Assembly (NCBI RefSeq): GCF_003576645.1
Contig: NC_044920.1
Coordinates: 14,701,865-14,765,864, forward strand
DNA from: Ipomoea triloba
Lineage: Eukaryota > Streptophyta > Magnoliopsida > Solanales > Convolvulaceae
Length of the DNA stretch: 64,000 nt
Direction of reading: 5' to 3'
Below the pieces are notes generated by a model. The model ran no database searches and had not been told where the DNA came from. It saw only the letters and a list, made by a program, of their open reading frames with translations. The translations under genes and the position numbers were made by a program. Below, one piece after another: positions 34,524 to 45,840 of the stretch. Each line of letters starts with the position of its first letter. Position 1 is the first letter of the stretch.

Positions 34524-35237
34524 TTTGAAGGCGGCATATGCGAGAAAGATGCGTATGGCTTCGAGACGTGCCACTGGAGCGAAGGTTTCATCAAAATCTA
34601 TTCCTTCCTCCTGACAGTAGCCTTTGGCAACAAGTCTGGCCTTGTTCCTAACAATGACTCCATCCTCATTCATCTTGTTTCTGAAAACCCACTTTGTACC
34701 AATGACATTCTGATGATGAGGTCTCGGAACTAGTTCCCAAACATCGTTCCGTTCAAACTGATGAAGTTCCTCTTGCATGGCTTGCACCCAATCTGGATCA
34801 CATAGAGCCTCATCGATCACCTTAGGTTCTATTTGTGATAGAAAGCAAGCAAACATGCTTTCTCTGTATGCTGATCTGGTCCGAACTCTGTCACGTACAT
34901 CTCCAATTACTTGATCAGCAGGGTGACTTCTCAGCCATCTTAGGTCGAGTTGTGGCTCCTCAGTTGATACTTCCGTTGAAGGTTGAGATGTGGGTTGAAC
35001 ATCTATGATCTGGATTGGATCAACTGAGTCAGGAGCTTTCTTCTTTGTAGACTCTTCATCATCTGATTCTGACTGGAGTTCCGCTACGTCTCGAACTATC
35101 GACTGCTTGTCTTCGAGAGGTAAGTTTGATCTCTCGATAGACTCTGGCTGATCTTCCTCAGCTGCTTCCGTTGTCTTTGATGGTTGATCTGTCGATGCCC
35201 TTTCATCAAAGGTAACATGTATGGACTCTTCAACCAC
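34524..35237 (-). pseudogene. pol: Copia pol, integrase C-terminus and reverse transcriptase start
   Basis: Minus strand. After the N gap comes an acidic linker ([18 protein letters not shown]). The reverse transcriptase start follows ([73 protein letters not shown]). It is continuous with the next piece apart from the 28-bp duplication. Confidence 0.88.
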
Positions 35238-35847
35238 NNNNNNNNNNNNNNNNNNNNNNNNNNNNNNNNNNNNNNNNNNNNNNNNNNNNNNNNNNNNNNN
35301 NNNNNNNNNNNNNNNNNNNNNNNNNNNNNNNNNNNNNNNNNNNNNNNNNNNNNNNNNNNNNNNNNNNNNNNNNNNNNNNNNNNNNNNNNNNNNNNNNNNN
35401 NNNNNNNNNNNNNNNNNNNNNNNNNNNNNNNNNNNNNNNNNNNNNNNNNNNNNNNNNNNNNNNNNNNNNNNNNNNNNNNNNNNNNNNNNNNNNNNNNNNN
35501 NNNNNNNNNNNNNNNNNNNNNNNNNNNNNNNNNNNNNNNNNNNNNNNNNNNNNNNNNNNNNNNNNNNNNNNNNNNNNNNNNNNNNNNNNNNNNNNNNNNN
35601 NNNNNNNNNNNNNNNNNNNNNNNNNNNNNNNNNNNNNNNNNNNNNNNNNNNNNNNNNNNNNNNNNNNNNNNNNNNNNNNNNNNNNNNNNNNNNNNNNNNN
35701 NNNNNNNNNNNNNNNNNNNNNNNNNNNNNNNNNNNNNNNNNNNNNNNNNNNNNNNNNNNNNNNNNNNNNNNNNNNNNNNNNNNNNNNNNNNNNNNNNNNN
35801 NNNNNNNNNNNNNNNNNNNNNNNNNNNNNNNNNNNNNNNNNNNNNNN
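35238..35847. other. 610-base N gap in copia integrase
   Basis: The catalytic core of the integrase should lie here, since the pre-integrase zinc region is on one side and the integrase tail on the other. Open frames spanning it are artefacts. Confidence 0.95.
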
Positions 35848-36429
35848 GGCTTTGCTTTTGAAAGAGGATTTGATCTGTTTGCAGCGTTGACATGCCTCAC
35901 ATATCTTATCCTTTCGAAACGTCACTTTGGGCAGTCCTTCCACAAGATTCCTCTTAGTAAGCTTGTTGATAGTTTTGAAGTTCAGATGGCTGAGCTTACT
36001 GTGCCAATCCCAGCATAAGTCTTCCTTGCTCCTTGCCAGCATACATAGGGCTGGTTTGGCAGATCTCCAATCTACTAAGTACATGTTTCCTTTCCTTGCT
36101 GCTTCCAGGACGACTTCGAGAGATTCCTCTTGTATGATTTGGCACTTGCCTTTGGTGAAGATTACTCTGTAGCCCTTGTCACAGAACTGGCTTGTGCTAA
36201 GGAGGTTGAATTTGAGCCCCTCAACGTAGGATACCCCCTTGATCACCAATTCATTCTTATGAACTTCACCGACAGCCTTTGTGCGACCTTTCTTCTCGTT
36301 GTCTCCAAATGTCACCGAGGGACCTTCGATAGGATGGATGTTCTCTAGTAGTGTTAAGTTTCCCGTCATATGTCTCGAACATCCACTGTCAATGAACCAT
36401 ATGTCCCTGGTGTCCTGCAAGCAGATCAA
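35848..36429 (-). pseudogene. pol: Copia pol, protease and integrase zinc region
   Basis: Minus strand. The aspartic protease start is clear (IWFIDSGCSRHMTG, active D-S-G). The GAG-pre-integrase domain follows (WHSKLSHLNFKTINKLTK, then CEACQRCKQ; H-H-C-C zinc ligands), running into the gap. There is no ATG; the frame opens at a TTG and overlaps the gag stop by a few bases in the -1 frame relative to gag. Copia elements usually encode gag-pol in one frame, so either one base has been lost or gained, or frameshifting is used. Confidence 0.85.
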
Positions 36430-38741
36430 GCAGATTTAGGTACCCAAACTTTGGGTCCTGGTTGGTTAGTAAGTTTAGGCATCCATTTATACCTTGGACC
36501 CATTACTCCGGGCCTAGGTGCAATGTAGCCATTGTACGTTTGATAATCATAAGGAATGCTAGCAAAGGTTTTGGGCCTCTTTGGTGCATAAATCAACTTA
36601 GGTATAGACTTTTCGATCGGCTTATGCACCTTCTTACTTTTCATACGCTGTTTGGTCATGTGAAATTGCTGAAAGTGAGGTTTCTTCCAGAAATTATGAT
36701 TCGATGACCAATTCTCACTAGATGGATAGAGTCTGCCTTTCTCCATCCGTGAGTTCCTAACTCTGTGGATCTCAGACCTTCCATATTTGCCTTGAGGCGC
36801 ATTATATGGAATGTAGCTCCTTTTGTACTTGGAATGGCCTTGCGAGAGATAGCAAGGTGATCTCTCGATATTGTTTACCCGACCATTCTTCGTAGCTTTC
36901 CTATACTTTCCATTGCTGGTGTATAGGGACGGTTTATGAATAGCTACTCTGGTCTTTTCTGTTGGTCTTTTATGACCTTTGTTTGGTTTGGGTTGAGATC
37001 CTCCATTATTTGCAGTTCCCAAACCATTGGTCTGTTTATCTCGAGAGAGACAGTCTTGACGGAACCCTAGACCGGTTCTATCACTAGTAGGTCTGTGATC
37101 ATTTACCATTTTCTCCATAGCTTTGGAGGAATTAGTGTATGATGCTATGACCTTTCTAAGATTAAGTTCTCTGGTCTCTCGAGCTTTGCACTCTTCAGTC
37201 AGTAGGATTACTTTAGCTTCTAACTCACTTACTTTGAGAGTTAGCTCTGAATTCTCTTTCGAGACGTTCTTAAGCATATCTCTTTCAGCAGTTAGCTTGC
37301 TATTTTCTTCCCTGATTTTGGCATGAGTGCTGTTAGCGATACCGAGATCCCTTTTAAGTGTTTCAAGCATCTCAAAGGGATCTTCATCGCTTCCGAACGA
37401 AGAACATCGAGAGGTAGAGGTAGAGCAGCGAGATGTGGAAGTAGAGGTTACCTCATTGTCAATGGCCATTAGACATTGATCCTCTTCTTCCTCGGTGTAT
37501 AAGCAGATGAGTCCCCTCTCATCTTCTGAGCTGCTGCTTCCTTCACTGGAGCTCGATGTCTCGGACTCCTCGATTGATCTCTCGAGTTCCTCAGCAACAA
37601 GCGCCTTTCTGCGCAGATGTTTCCTTGAATCTCCCTTGAAGCCACTTTGTGCTGGCTTTTCTTTGGATTCCTCCTTTCTCCTGGAGTCCCTGCCTTCTTG
37701 GCCTTGATACTTACTTACCATAGGGTAAGGACATTCAGCCTTGAAGTGCCCTGGTCTCCTGCAATTGTAGCAGAGACCTTGATTTTCCTCCTCTATCCTT
37801 CTGGATGAATGTTTCTCATTGTTCCTTCTTGAGGAGGAAGGTGAACTTGTGTTGCTCTCCGTTGACTTCCTCATGAATTTCCTGAATTTCCTCATGAAGA
37901 GAGCAAACTGTTCGTCAGATAACATATTAGTGGGATTAGGATCTGACCTTGAAGAGGTGGATGGTTGATCAGCAACCAGTGCCACATTCCGTCTGTCCAC
38001 CACGTCCTCATCTCTCGGAAGCATCTCAAATTCGAAGGCTTTGAGATCTCTGAACAGTTGGTCGGTTGTGGTGTTCTTCAAATCCCTGTGATCACGCATT
38101 GTGATCACCTTCATTTCCCACTCCTTGGTAAGGCCTCGTAAGACCTTCAGGTTTAGCTCCTTTTGTGGAATCTCCTTCTCGAGATCACTGATCTCTATTG
38201 ATAGCTTCATGAACCGAGATTCCATGCTGTCGATGCTCTCCCCTGGCTTCATCTTGAAGTCCTCGAACTTCTTCATGGCCACGGTGAGCTTGTTTTCCTT
38301 TTCCTGTTCGTCACCTTCACCAATTAACATCAAAGTATCCCATACCTCTTTCGCCGTTTTGCACTTTCTTACTTTTGGGAAGATGGTTTCGTCCATAGCT
38401 CTGAAGAGAATATCCTTGGCAATGTTGTCCAAGTTGTTTCTCTTCCTATCATCACTTGTCCATTCTTCCCTAGGTTTTGGGATGTACTTTGGTGTTTCCC
38501 TGGTTTGCTCAGCAGCCGTGTTTACCATTAAAATCTTGACTGGTCCAGATGTTATCACTTCGGCCATCTCATCATGGAGGGCTGATAGATACGCAAGCAT
38601 GCGTGTTTTCCAGTCATCGAACCTGCTAAGATCAAAAAAGAGATGTCTCGACAACATGCTGTCCATTTTAAAAATTATTTCGTGCTTTGAAAATATTTTC
38701 AAAAGATTTTTCAAAGAAGGATCTCTAGGCAATATAAACAA
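36426..38741 (-). CDS. gag: Copia (SIRE-like) gag, 771 codons
   Basis: The frame is open from 38741; the likeliest start is MDSMLSRHLFF (residue 26) after an in-frame upstream ATG. Residues about 80-245 fit the copia gag-polypeptide domain (AKEVWDTLMLIGEGDE, SRFMKLSIEISDLEKE, LNLKVLRGLTKEWEMK). A CCHC zinc knuckle is at C324, C327, H332, C337 (CYNCRRPGHFKAEC). Next come a serine/acid-rich stretch (SSSSEGSSSSED) and a coiled-coil part (about 480-570). The end is basic and proline-rich (GPRYKWMPKL, GPKVWVPKSA). The great length is typical of SIRE gag proteins. It would assemble particles in the cytoplasm. The frame is intact. Confidence 0.88.
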   Translation of the reverse strand: MFILPRDPSLKNLLKIFSKHEIIFKMDSMLSRHLFFDLSRFDDWKTRMLAYLSALHDEMAEVITSGPVKILMVNTAAEQTRETPKYIPKPREEWTSDDRKRNNLDNIAKDILFRAMDETIFPKVRKCKTAKEVWDTLMLIGEGDEQEKENKLTVAMKKFEDFKMKPGESIDSMESRFMKLSIEISDLEKEIPQKELNLKVLRGLTKEWEMKVITMRDHRDLKNTTTDQLFRDLKAFEFEMLPRDEDVVDRRNVALVADQPSTSSRSDPNPTNMLSDEQFALFMRKFRKFMRKSTESNTSSPSSSRRNNEKHSSRRIEEENQGLCYNCRRPGHFKAECPYPMVSKYQGQEGRDSRRKEESKEKPAQSGFKGDSRKHLRRKALVAEELERSIEESETSSSSEGSSSSEDERGLICLYTEEEEDQCLMAIDNEVTSTSTSRCSTSTSRCSSFGSDEDPFEMLETLKRDLGIANSTHAKIREENSKLTAERDMLKNVSKENSELTLKVSELEAKVILLTEECKARETRELNLRKVIASYTNSSKAMEKMVNDHRPTSDRTGLGFRQDCLSRDKQTNGLGTANNGGSQPKPNKGHKRPTEKTRVAIHKPSLYTSNGKYRKATKNGRVNNIERSPCYLSQGHSKYKRSYIPYNAPQGKYGRSEIHRVRNSRMEKGRLYPSSENWSSNHNFWKKPHFQQFHMTKQRMKSKKVHKPIEKSIPKLIYAPKRPKTFASIPYDYQTYNGYIAPRPGVMGPRYKWMPKLTNQPGPKVWVPKSA

Positions 38742-38765
38742 AGGTTTATATCGATCAGAGAACTT

Positions 38766-38777
38766 GCTCTGATACCA
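38766..38777 (-). other. Copia primer-binding site
   Basis: TGGTATCAGAGC on the minus strand, the standard initiator-Met-tRNA complement, lies about 25-40 bases upstream of the gag frame. The adjoining LTR edge should be the TG at 38780-38781 (plus strand TGTTGCACGG). Confidence 0.85.
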
Positions 38778-38779
38778 AT

Positions 38780-41641
38780 TGTTGCACGGAATGTATTTGT
38801 TATAATATTTTAAAAATATTTGAATGAATATACAATTATATAAATTATAACATCGAATATTATATAGCGCAATTGATGAAATTTGTTGGATCGATTATGT
38901 TTTTCTTTTATATGTTTTCCTTACTTGAATTAGAGCAAATAATTGTCTAATTACCCGTGCGATGCACAGATAAATTTTTTATTATATATTTAGATAAAAT
39001 ATATATATATTTACATTTGTTTACTTTTCTTAGGCGAATTAGTCAGTTTTCTTTTCCATTTTATATTTACTATTGTTTGGACAGAAATTTTAAAAATATG
39101 ATTTTATTTTTATTAATAGTACTATAGTAGTATAGATATAGAAGTATAGATAAGTATTCGAATTATTATTATTGGTGTAAATAATAATTAATAAAATATT
39201 TTTTCTTATAAAATTACGAAAAATGTGTTTCCATAATTCTCACAATTATAATGGTTTAATTATTCTCGGAATTTGGGAAATAAAATTTTGTAACCAATTA
39301 AACTTTATTAATTTTTTACTAATTAATTAATAATATTAGTTTGTGCGGGAAAGTTGAAGGGAATGATTTTACTTTTATTAATAGTATTGATACTTGAATA
39401 TAGAAACAATATTACCAATTAATATATATTAGTTAATTTCCAATTTACATTTTCTTACCAAATAAGCTTTATTAATTATTTGACCAATAAAATATTTAAT
39501 TAATTGATTGCAAAAGTTTGGGCGGGAGAATGAAATAGAAGGATTTTACTTTTATATATAGTATAGATATAGATTTATATTGATAGATTTATAATTAAAA
39601 ATTTACATTTAGAAATTAAAAAATTAGCATTTAAATTTTGTATAATTAATGTAGTGCATATGTATGTATTTAAAAAATTTCTAAATATTTATGAACACAT
39701 ATTTTGTGAATTTTATAATTTCATTTCCTTAATTATATTTCATATTTTATTGATTATAATTTAATGAAATTGCCAAAAATATTTCCACGGAAGAAATATT
39801 ATAGTTCTCAATGAAGTTAATTATAATAATTATAATTATCAAATATTATGGAAATACCATAATAATTTCATTAACTATATCAATTATAATATTTTTTTCT
39901 CTTCTAATATTAAAATATATTACCATAACTTAGCATAATAATTAATGAAATTGCCACAATTTTGAAATATATTACCATAATAGTTACACGAAAAAAGTGA
40001 AAAATTACCAGAATAATTACCATTAATAAATATTAAGAAATTAAATTAAAAAATATTTATATATTACAATGAAAAATGTGAAGAGAATTACAATAAATAA
40101 TTATTAGGCAATAATATTAATAATTAATTATTAAGGCATGCATGATTTATTTTGTACTAATAATAATAATTAATAAATAATATATAATATTATTAAATCG
40201 AAATTATTAAAAATAATGTGTCCACAGTACAAAATAAATTATACTTGCCTTAATAATTAATTATATTAATATAATTGCTTAATATAAATTTACAATTATA
40301 GCTTTGTATAAGAAAAATATAGAAACTTGAATGGCATATACAAACCTCGAAGTCAACATACTGACTATGAGTTAAATAAAACCCTACAAAATTATCAAAA
40401 TCACCGACGTCATCATCCTCGATTGCATCTCTATGCTCTTCCATAAACTAAATCATTAGGGTTCTGTTACCGAGCATCTTCCTCCTCATTTACCTTTTGT
40501 TGAAGCAGAGTCTCCTTAAGTATCTTCGAGCTCATACCAAGTGATATAAACTGCAAAAAAAAAAAATATTGAAGTACATGGGAATATAGTTAGAAAAATG
40601 TAGAAAATTCATACGGAAAGAACGCAAGAGATGAATCTAAGCGCTCTGCATTGTCATCTACTATTACTGGTGAGATTTTTGGAAGCTTTTGATCGTTTGA
40701 TTGATGAGGCAACGAAAATAGAATTCTACTGATGCAAAAAAATAAAAAATAAAAAAAAAATGATGGGGAAGATACAGGGTGGAGAAGCCCTACTGATTTG
40801 GAGAAAGAAATGATGGAGGAAGCTACGGATAAATTGGTTGTATTTATATGGGGAAAAAGACTAATTCAAAAGGAAAGTATAATAATTTCCTTATAGCTAT
40901 TTAAATATTAACTATATACATAAATATATACATCCGTTATAGTTTTCTAATTATATAATTATAATAATTCCTAATTTCCTAACGTACATATATAATTATA
41001 TATTGATTTGCAGTTATATAGATATATAGGGTATGATTTCTTCTTCTTATTATATACACATATTTAATTGACTTAATTTTTTTATTAATTATATTATTAC
41101 TAAAAACCAAATAATATGTAAACGTAGTTTTTTAGGTTAACCATAATTGAATCACCAACATTTAACCATAATAAATTAATAATTATTAAATTGTGCATAT
41201 ATACTAACCATAATAAATTAATAATTATTAAATTGTGCATATATACATATATATACATAATAATCGGTATAGCCTAATATAAATATTTATGCTTGTATTT
41301 TGTCACCCTTTGAGCCTAATATAAATATTTATGCTTGTATTTTGTCACCCTTTGCCATAATAATCCGTAGCCTAATATAAACAGATTCTCAAGATGATAT
41401 ATATATATATAAAGAAAAAGAAAATATATTAGGAAAGACAATTATGAATAGGAAATTAACGTATAGGAAATTAACATAGTTTTTTAGGTTAACCATAATA
41501 AATTAATAATTATTAAATTATTAAATTAATTAATTAATTAATTAAATAAATGAGTTTACCAAAATGACCCTAACTTTGAGCGGGAAACTTTAGAAGGAGG
41601 ATAATGTTATTATATATAGATAGATATTATTACTAATTTAT
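38780..41641. other. AT-rich region with Helitron-like ends; no 5' LTR match found
   Basis: The copia 5' LTR should start here. The sequence, however, does not resemble the 3' LTR at 12373-13670. A near-palindrome CCGTGCGATGCACAG (about 38957) and three AT-rich words of the type TTTTACTTTTATTAATAGTA...GTATAGATATAG (about 39100, 39370, 39545) look like Helitron 3' hairpin and 5' end sequences on the minus strand. A fourth (about 41567-41635) has GAGCGGGAAACTTTAGAAGG. Two tandem repeats of 42 bp lie at about 41164-41247 and 41270-41353. No gene is supported other than the short frame at 40250. Confidence 0.4.
40250..40560 (-). other. Unrecognised short coding-like stretch
   Basis: On the minus strand, 40560-40470 reads YISLGMSSKILKETLLQQ and so on. 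After a stop and frame change, 40444-40340 reads MEEHRDAIEDDDVGDFDNF. A donor-like GAGGTTTGT follows. It looks like two pieces of a former gene or transposon ORF. I do not recognise the family and assign no function. Confidence 0.25.
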
Positions 41642-42071
41642 CATTATAATTGGAGACAATCACTCTTAATATATATATATATATGTATACACTACACGCC
41701 ACATGCCACATATTTTATTCCTTAACAAATAGACTATACAAACCCCTGTGAAAACTCTTCACCACATTATATATATATATATTTAAATATATACGAATTC
41801 CAATATATGGATTTAAAAATAATAATAATAATTTGTTGTTATGTAGATTCGAAACAAGGACCTTTAATAGAAATCTTAAAGTTTAGTCCAGAAAGCCAAA
41901 TCAATTCTTATAGACCATTTTCGAAATAAATATATATATACATATAGGTTCGAAAAAATATATATTATCTCATAAATAATAATTTCCAAAAATACTTTTG
42001 GGCAACACAAATATTTTGAAAATAATAATAGTATTTTCTCTAAAATACTTACAAAATTTCGGGGTGTTACA
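41642..42071 (-). mobile_element. Gypsy-type LTR fragment, minus strand
   Basis: Read on the minus strand from 42071 it begins TGTAACACCCCGAAATTTTG, a standard Tekay LTR start, and continues with TATTTTTGGAAATTATTATT. It directly abuts CACTA right-end sequence. The other edge is not clear; 41642 is my estimate. Confidence 0.45.
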
Positions 42072-42308
42072 AGGGTGCCGCGGATACATATTATTAAAAA
42101 AATATATAAAATAGGTTTTCGCGTCACCCTTAGAGACACGGGTGACACGGAAAACCATTATTAAAATATTTAAAAAAAATATCCGCGTCACCCTTCACGG
42201 GTGACGCGGAAAATACATACTTTCACAGTCATCTTAATCCGCTACACCGCTACAGGTGTAGCGAATACTCATTTACAGGTGTAGCGAAATTGCTTATTTG
42301 TACTAGTG
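42072..42308 (+). repeat. CACTA right end with subterminal hairpins and terminal repeat
   Basis: Contains GGGTGCCGCGG, GCGTCACCC...GGGTGACACGG, CGCGTCACCC...GGGTGACGCG, CGCTACACC...GGTGTAGCG and another GGTGTAGCG. It ends TGTACTAGTG (42299-42308). The same end appears again at about 43795-44031 inside the repeated segment after the N at 43016. Confidence 0.75.
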
Positions 42309-43016
42309 TGTTTATATATGTTTGTCTTATTTTGTTTAGTCATTGACACTCCCTATATATGTGTCACAAATCACTTAGCTTCTTGTAATTTCTTTATACT
42401 AGTGCCTAGTTGCTTGTGATTGCATACTAAGCGTCATAACCCCTAACCCAAGAGATCGACATAACTCTCATACTCACCGTGAAAATATTTTACATCATTT
42501 CTCATTAATAAATTAATAGCTAGTGCTTGATAGCCTACTTTTATATGGTTTGATACTTCATAATACTTCAAATATTTGTTTGTTGTCATATTGTGCTACA
42601 AACATTAAATAATAGTGTATAGCATCTTATATATTATTAGTAGCAAACATGAATTGATGAGTCAATCAAACATATATTACTCTTTAAAAGGCATAGCAAC
42701 TCACATAGACATTATGTTACACAGTTAAACGCCACTCTTTATTCTAAACCCAAGCATAAAATTGAAAATAAAAGCAATGCAACTAAGAAAGGATTACATG
42801 TCACTTTTTATTTTGAAGCACAACATAAAGAAAACAACATGGAAAGTGGGGAAAAAAACACTGCTAGTCACTCTTTATTCGAACTAAAACATAAAACTAA
42901 AAACATTAAAGAAAAACCATCATACTCACAATTGTAAATTTTTCATATTCACTGGATCGGATTAACCAACGTAGAGGTAATGATCTGCTTCAACTTGGTT
43001 TTGGAATGTGTATACN
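42309..43016. other. 3' flank of terpene-synthase pseudogene, first view
   Basis: Non-coding AT-rich sequence between the CACTA end and the single N. Its last ~65 bases (about 42949-43015) are the end of the terpene-synthase last exon, seen again at 44672-44738. Nothing else is seen. Confidence 0.5.
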
Positions 43017-44738
43017 TATACATAATAATCGGTATAGCCTAATATAAATATTTATGCTTGTATTTTGTCACCCTTTGCCATAATAATCCGTAGCCTAATA
43101 TAAACAGATTCTCAAGATGATATATATATATATAAAGAAAAAGAAAATATATTAGGAAAGACAATTATGAATAGGAAATTAACGTATAGGAAATTAACAT
43201 AGTTTTTTAGGTTAACCATAATAAATTAATAATTATTAAATTATTAAATTAATTAATTAATTAATTAAATAAATGAGTTTACCAAAATGACCCTAACTTT
43301 GAGCGGGAAACTTTAGAAGGAGGATAATGTTATTATATATAGATAGATATTATTACTAATTTATCATTATAATTGGAGACAATCACTCTTAATATATATA
43401 TATATATGTATACACTACACGCCACATGCCACATATTTTATTCCTTAACAAATAGACTATACAAACCCCTGTGAAAACTCTTCACCACATTATATATATA
43501 TATATTTAAATATATACGAATTCCAATATATGGATTTAAAAATAATAATAATAATTTGTTGTTATGTAGATTCGAAACAAGGACCTTTAATAGAAATCTT
43601 AAAGTTTAGTCCAGAAAGCCAAATCAATTCTTATAGACCATTTTCGAAATAAATATATATATACATATAGGTTCGAAAAAATATATATTATCTCATAAAT
43701 AATAATTTCCAAAAATACTTTTGGGCAACACAAATATTTTGAAAATAATAATAGTATTTTCTCTAAAATACTTACAAAATTTCGGGGTGTTACAAGGGTG
43801 CCGCGGATACATATTATTAAAAAAATATATAAAATAGGTTTTCGCGTCACCCTTAGAGACACGGGTGACACGGAAAACCATTATTAAAATATTTAAAAAA
43901 AATATCCGCGTCACCCTTCACGGGTGACGCGGAAAATACATACTTTCACAGTCATCTTAATCCGCTACACCGCTACAGGTGTAGCGAATACTCATTTACA
44001 GGTGTAGCGAAATTGCTTATTTGTACTAGTGTGTTTATATATGTTTGTCTTATTTTGTTTAGTCATTGACACTCCCTATATATGTGTCACAAATCACTTA
44101 GCTTCTTGTAATTTCTTTATACTAGTGCCTAGTTGCTTGTGATTGCATACTAAGCGTCATAACCCCTAACCCAAGAGATCGACATAACTCTCATACTCAC
44201 CGTGAAAATATTTTACATCATTTCTCATTAATAAATTAATAGCTAGTGCTTGATAGCCTACTTTTATATGGTTTGATACTTCATAATACTTCAAATATTT
44301 GTTTGTTGTCATATTGTGCTACAAACATTAAATAATAGTGTATAGCATCTTATATATTATTAGTAGCAAACATGAATTGATGAGTCAATCAAACATATAT
44401 TACTCTTTAAAAGGCATAGCAACTCACATAGACATTATGTTACACAGTTAAACGCCACTCTTTATTCTAAACCCAAGCATAAAATTGAAAATAAAAGCAA
44501 TGCAACTAAGAAAGGATTACATGTCACTTTTTATTTTGAAGCACAACATAAAGAAAACAACATGGAAAGTGGGGAAAAAAACACTGCTAGTCACTCTTTA
44601 TTCGAACTAAAACATAAAACTAAAAACATTAAAGAAAAACCATCATACTCACAATTGTAAATTTTTCATATTCACTGGATCGGATTAACCAACGTAGAGG
44701 TAATGATCTGCTTCAACTTGGTTTTGGAATGTGTATAC
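43017..44738. repeat. Repeat of 41252-43015 across a single-N join
   Basis: The 1722 bases after the N repeat the 1764 bases before it. They differ chiefly in that a 42-bp unit (AGCCTAATATAAATATTTAT...) is present twice on the left and once on the right. This looks like two alleles or two noisy contigs laid end to end. It contains a second view of the CACTA right end and the tip of the terpene-synthase last exon. Confidence 0.85.
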
Positions 44739-45824
44739 AAATCTCGATCATGGTATAGCAAATCTATAACTCTTGTAAGGTTGAGAATTCGGGTGAGTAT
44801 AGGCATAGGGAAAACAGTAGGCTAAAGACATTCTTGATTAATGTCTTTCCAGGCATTGATGACTTGTTCTTGCAACTCTGTCGTGGTCTCTTCTTTTGAT
44901 TTTCCATATTCTTTCATAAAGATTTGCACAGATGATTCAAAGTGTCCTCTTTGTTGTTCAAACTATATAAATGGTACAAATTTGGTGTGAGTAATAATTT
45001 CCAAATAGGAATATAATAAGTAAAGAATATTGATATACGATGTCAAGAAATTATCAATAAACCAATTTTTAAATTGTAAAACCAATCGACTAAAAGTCAT
45101 AAAATTAAAATTAATTTGGATAATATATATTGTTACCTCAAATCCAGTTATGTCATCCATTAATCTGCCAACAATCTCTGAAGCTCTAACAATTAATGGT
45201 ATGCTAATCATCCAATCAAATGCTTCTTTAGTTATAAAGTCTTCTTGCATGCCTACTAAAGAAGTTGTTGCTAGCATGGTGTAACGACGACGTTACCAAT
45301 GCAACCTTCATGTACTCTTCAAATGTTGGAGAGGAACCATCACTATACCACTTGGATTCATCATAATATGCTCCCACTAATTTTGTCATCTTAAACATAT
45401 AGGAAATGAAAGTTTTAATATAATGCATATAATTTATACATAATGAACCAACATTGTTAATTAACTGTAGAGGTTTCAATGTGGTCAAACCAGAAGGGTA
45501 CGTAAGACTAATTGAATAAAATCTACACTTATAATAAGAGCCAATAATGTTAGACCCTTAATTGGAACTAAAAAAATGTTGGTGTAATAGTCTGCTTTAA
45601 CATATTGTACTTTGTGTTCTTCTTATTGTGCAACCTCCAATTAAATTCCTAATATATCATAATCTTTTATAATTTTACCAAATTTTTCCGTTAAATATAA
45701 CGGAAGTTTAACATTAAGGTCTTTAGACAATTTGTTTCTTTATTGCAGTTTTCAAACAAATTGGCAATATTCTATAATACAATTCCGTATAGATTCCTAA
45801 CTAAACCATTATTCTACCCAAAAC

Positions 45825-45840
45825 AACAGTATATAAACCC
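45825..45840 (+). promoter_or_regulatory. TATA box of the RPA-like insert
   Basis: CAGTATATAAACCCC at about 45828 lies 60-80 bases before a short pyrimidine/A-rich leader that ends in a donor-like AGGTATGA (about 45917). It fits a promoter for the plus-strand RPA-like piece. Confidence 0.45.

Larger units (their letters stand above)
5099..42308 (+). mobile_element. CACTA (En/Spm) DNA transposon carrying nested retrotransposons
   Basis: The left end reads CACTAGTACA (5099-5108) and the right end TGTACTAGTG (42299-42308), an exact inverted pair. Both ends carry the same subterminal words in hairpin pairs: GGTGTAGTGG or GGTGTAGCG, and GCGGCACCC or GCGTCACCC with their complements. Inside the left end lie TNP2-type transposase sequence and a second En/Spm gene, in the usual order and on one strand. 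The 3-bp flanks are TGC and TGT, so a perfect target duplication is not seen. The apparent length of about 37 kb includes copia and gypsy insertions and probable assembly duplications. The element is decayed and almost certainly not autonomous. Confidence 0.75.

Noticed and set aside
35184..36018. Long frames running through the 610-base N run
   Set aside because: They consist mostly of unknown bases; only the flanking pol pieces are real.
41876..42191. Short minus-strand frames repeated at 43599-43914
   Set aside because: They fall in an LTR fragment and CACTA end, and the repetition comes from the contig overlap.
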